The translations under genes were made by a program, and so were the position numbers. The notes beneath the pieces were generated by a model. It was not told the DNA's origin. It ran no database searches and was given only the letters and a program-made list of their open reading frames with translations. Below, one piece after another: positions 6,139-6,142 of a DNA stretch of 6,142 nt. The DNA comes from B8-G4 sp033720735 (GTDB lineage: Bacteria > Bacteroidota > Bacteroidia > Chitinophagales > Saprospiraceae), in contig JAWWBX010000269.1 in NCBI GenBank assembly GCA_033720735.1, forward strand, positions 1 to 6,142, in the 5' to 3' direction. The first letter of the stretch is position 1; every line of letters starts with the position of its first letter.

Positions 6139-6142
6139 TGCC

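Overview
The window carries four protein genes, all on the minus strand. They are read here from high to low coordinates: thymidylate synthase (thyA), then the first three genes of an alternative complex III (ACIII, quinol:cytochrome c oxidoreductase) operon in the order actA, actB, actC. actC is cut by the left edge of the window. The actA-actB-actC order, the extended Tat leader on ActB, the fusion of molybdopterin-like and iron-sulfur domains in ActB, and two TAnnTTTG-type promoter boxes all point to the Bacteroidota or a sister group such as Rhodothermota/Balneolota. The moderate-to-high GC content and lack of strong Shine-Dalgarno sites fit this. The exact lineage cannot be fixed from the window.

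Layout. 1-168: N-terminal 56 codons of actC (NrfD-like quinol-binding membrane subunit). 169-214: short gap. 215-3418: actB. 3440-4864: actA, with six haem c motifs. 4865-5124: a 260-base gap holding a candidate promoter for the act operon, a perfect 7-3-7 palindrome and a hairpin just past the thyA stop. 5125-5919: thyA. 5920-6142: the thyA upstream region, with a second 7-3-7 palindrome, a candidate -7 box, four tandem 8-base units and an array of three hairpin repeats that runs to the window edge.

Function. ACIII replaces cytochrome bc1. ActC and its paralogue (outside the window) bind menaquinol in the membrane, the ActB iron-sulfur clusters carry electrons, and the ActA haems pass them to cytochrome c or directly to an oxidase. 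thyA makes dTMP and is functionally unrelated. The 260-base gap and a promoter-like box in it suggest it is transcribed separately from the act operon.

The genes belong to known families, and I see no evidence for an undescribed enzyme system. The parts most worth a second look are non-coding: the hairpin repeat array whose members have different but still self-complementary stems, and the two palindromes of identical architecture in the two upstream regions. The haem-domain fusion in ActA is also notable.
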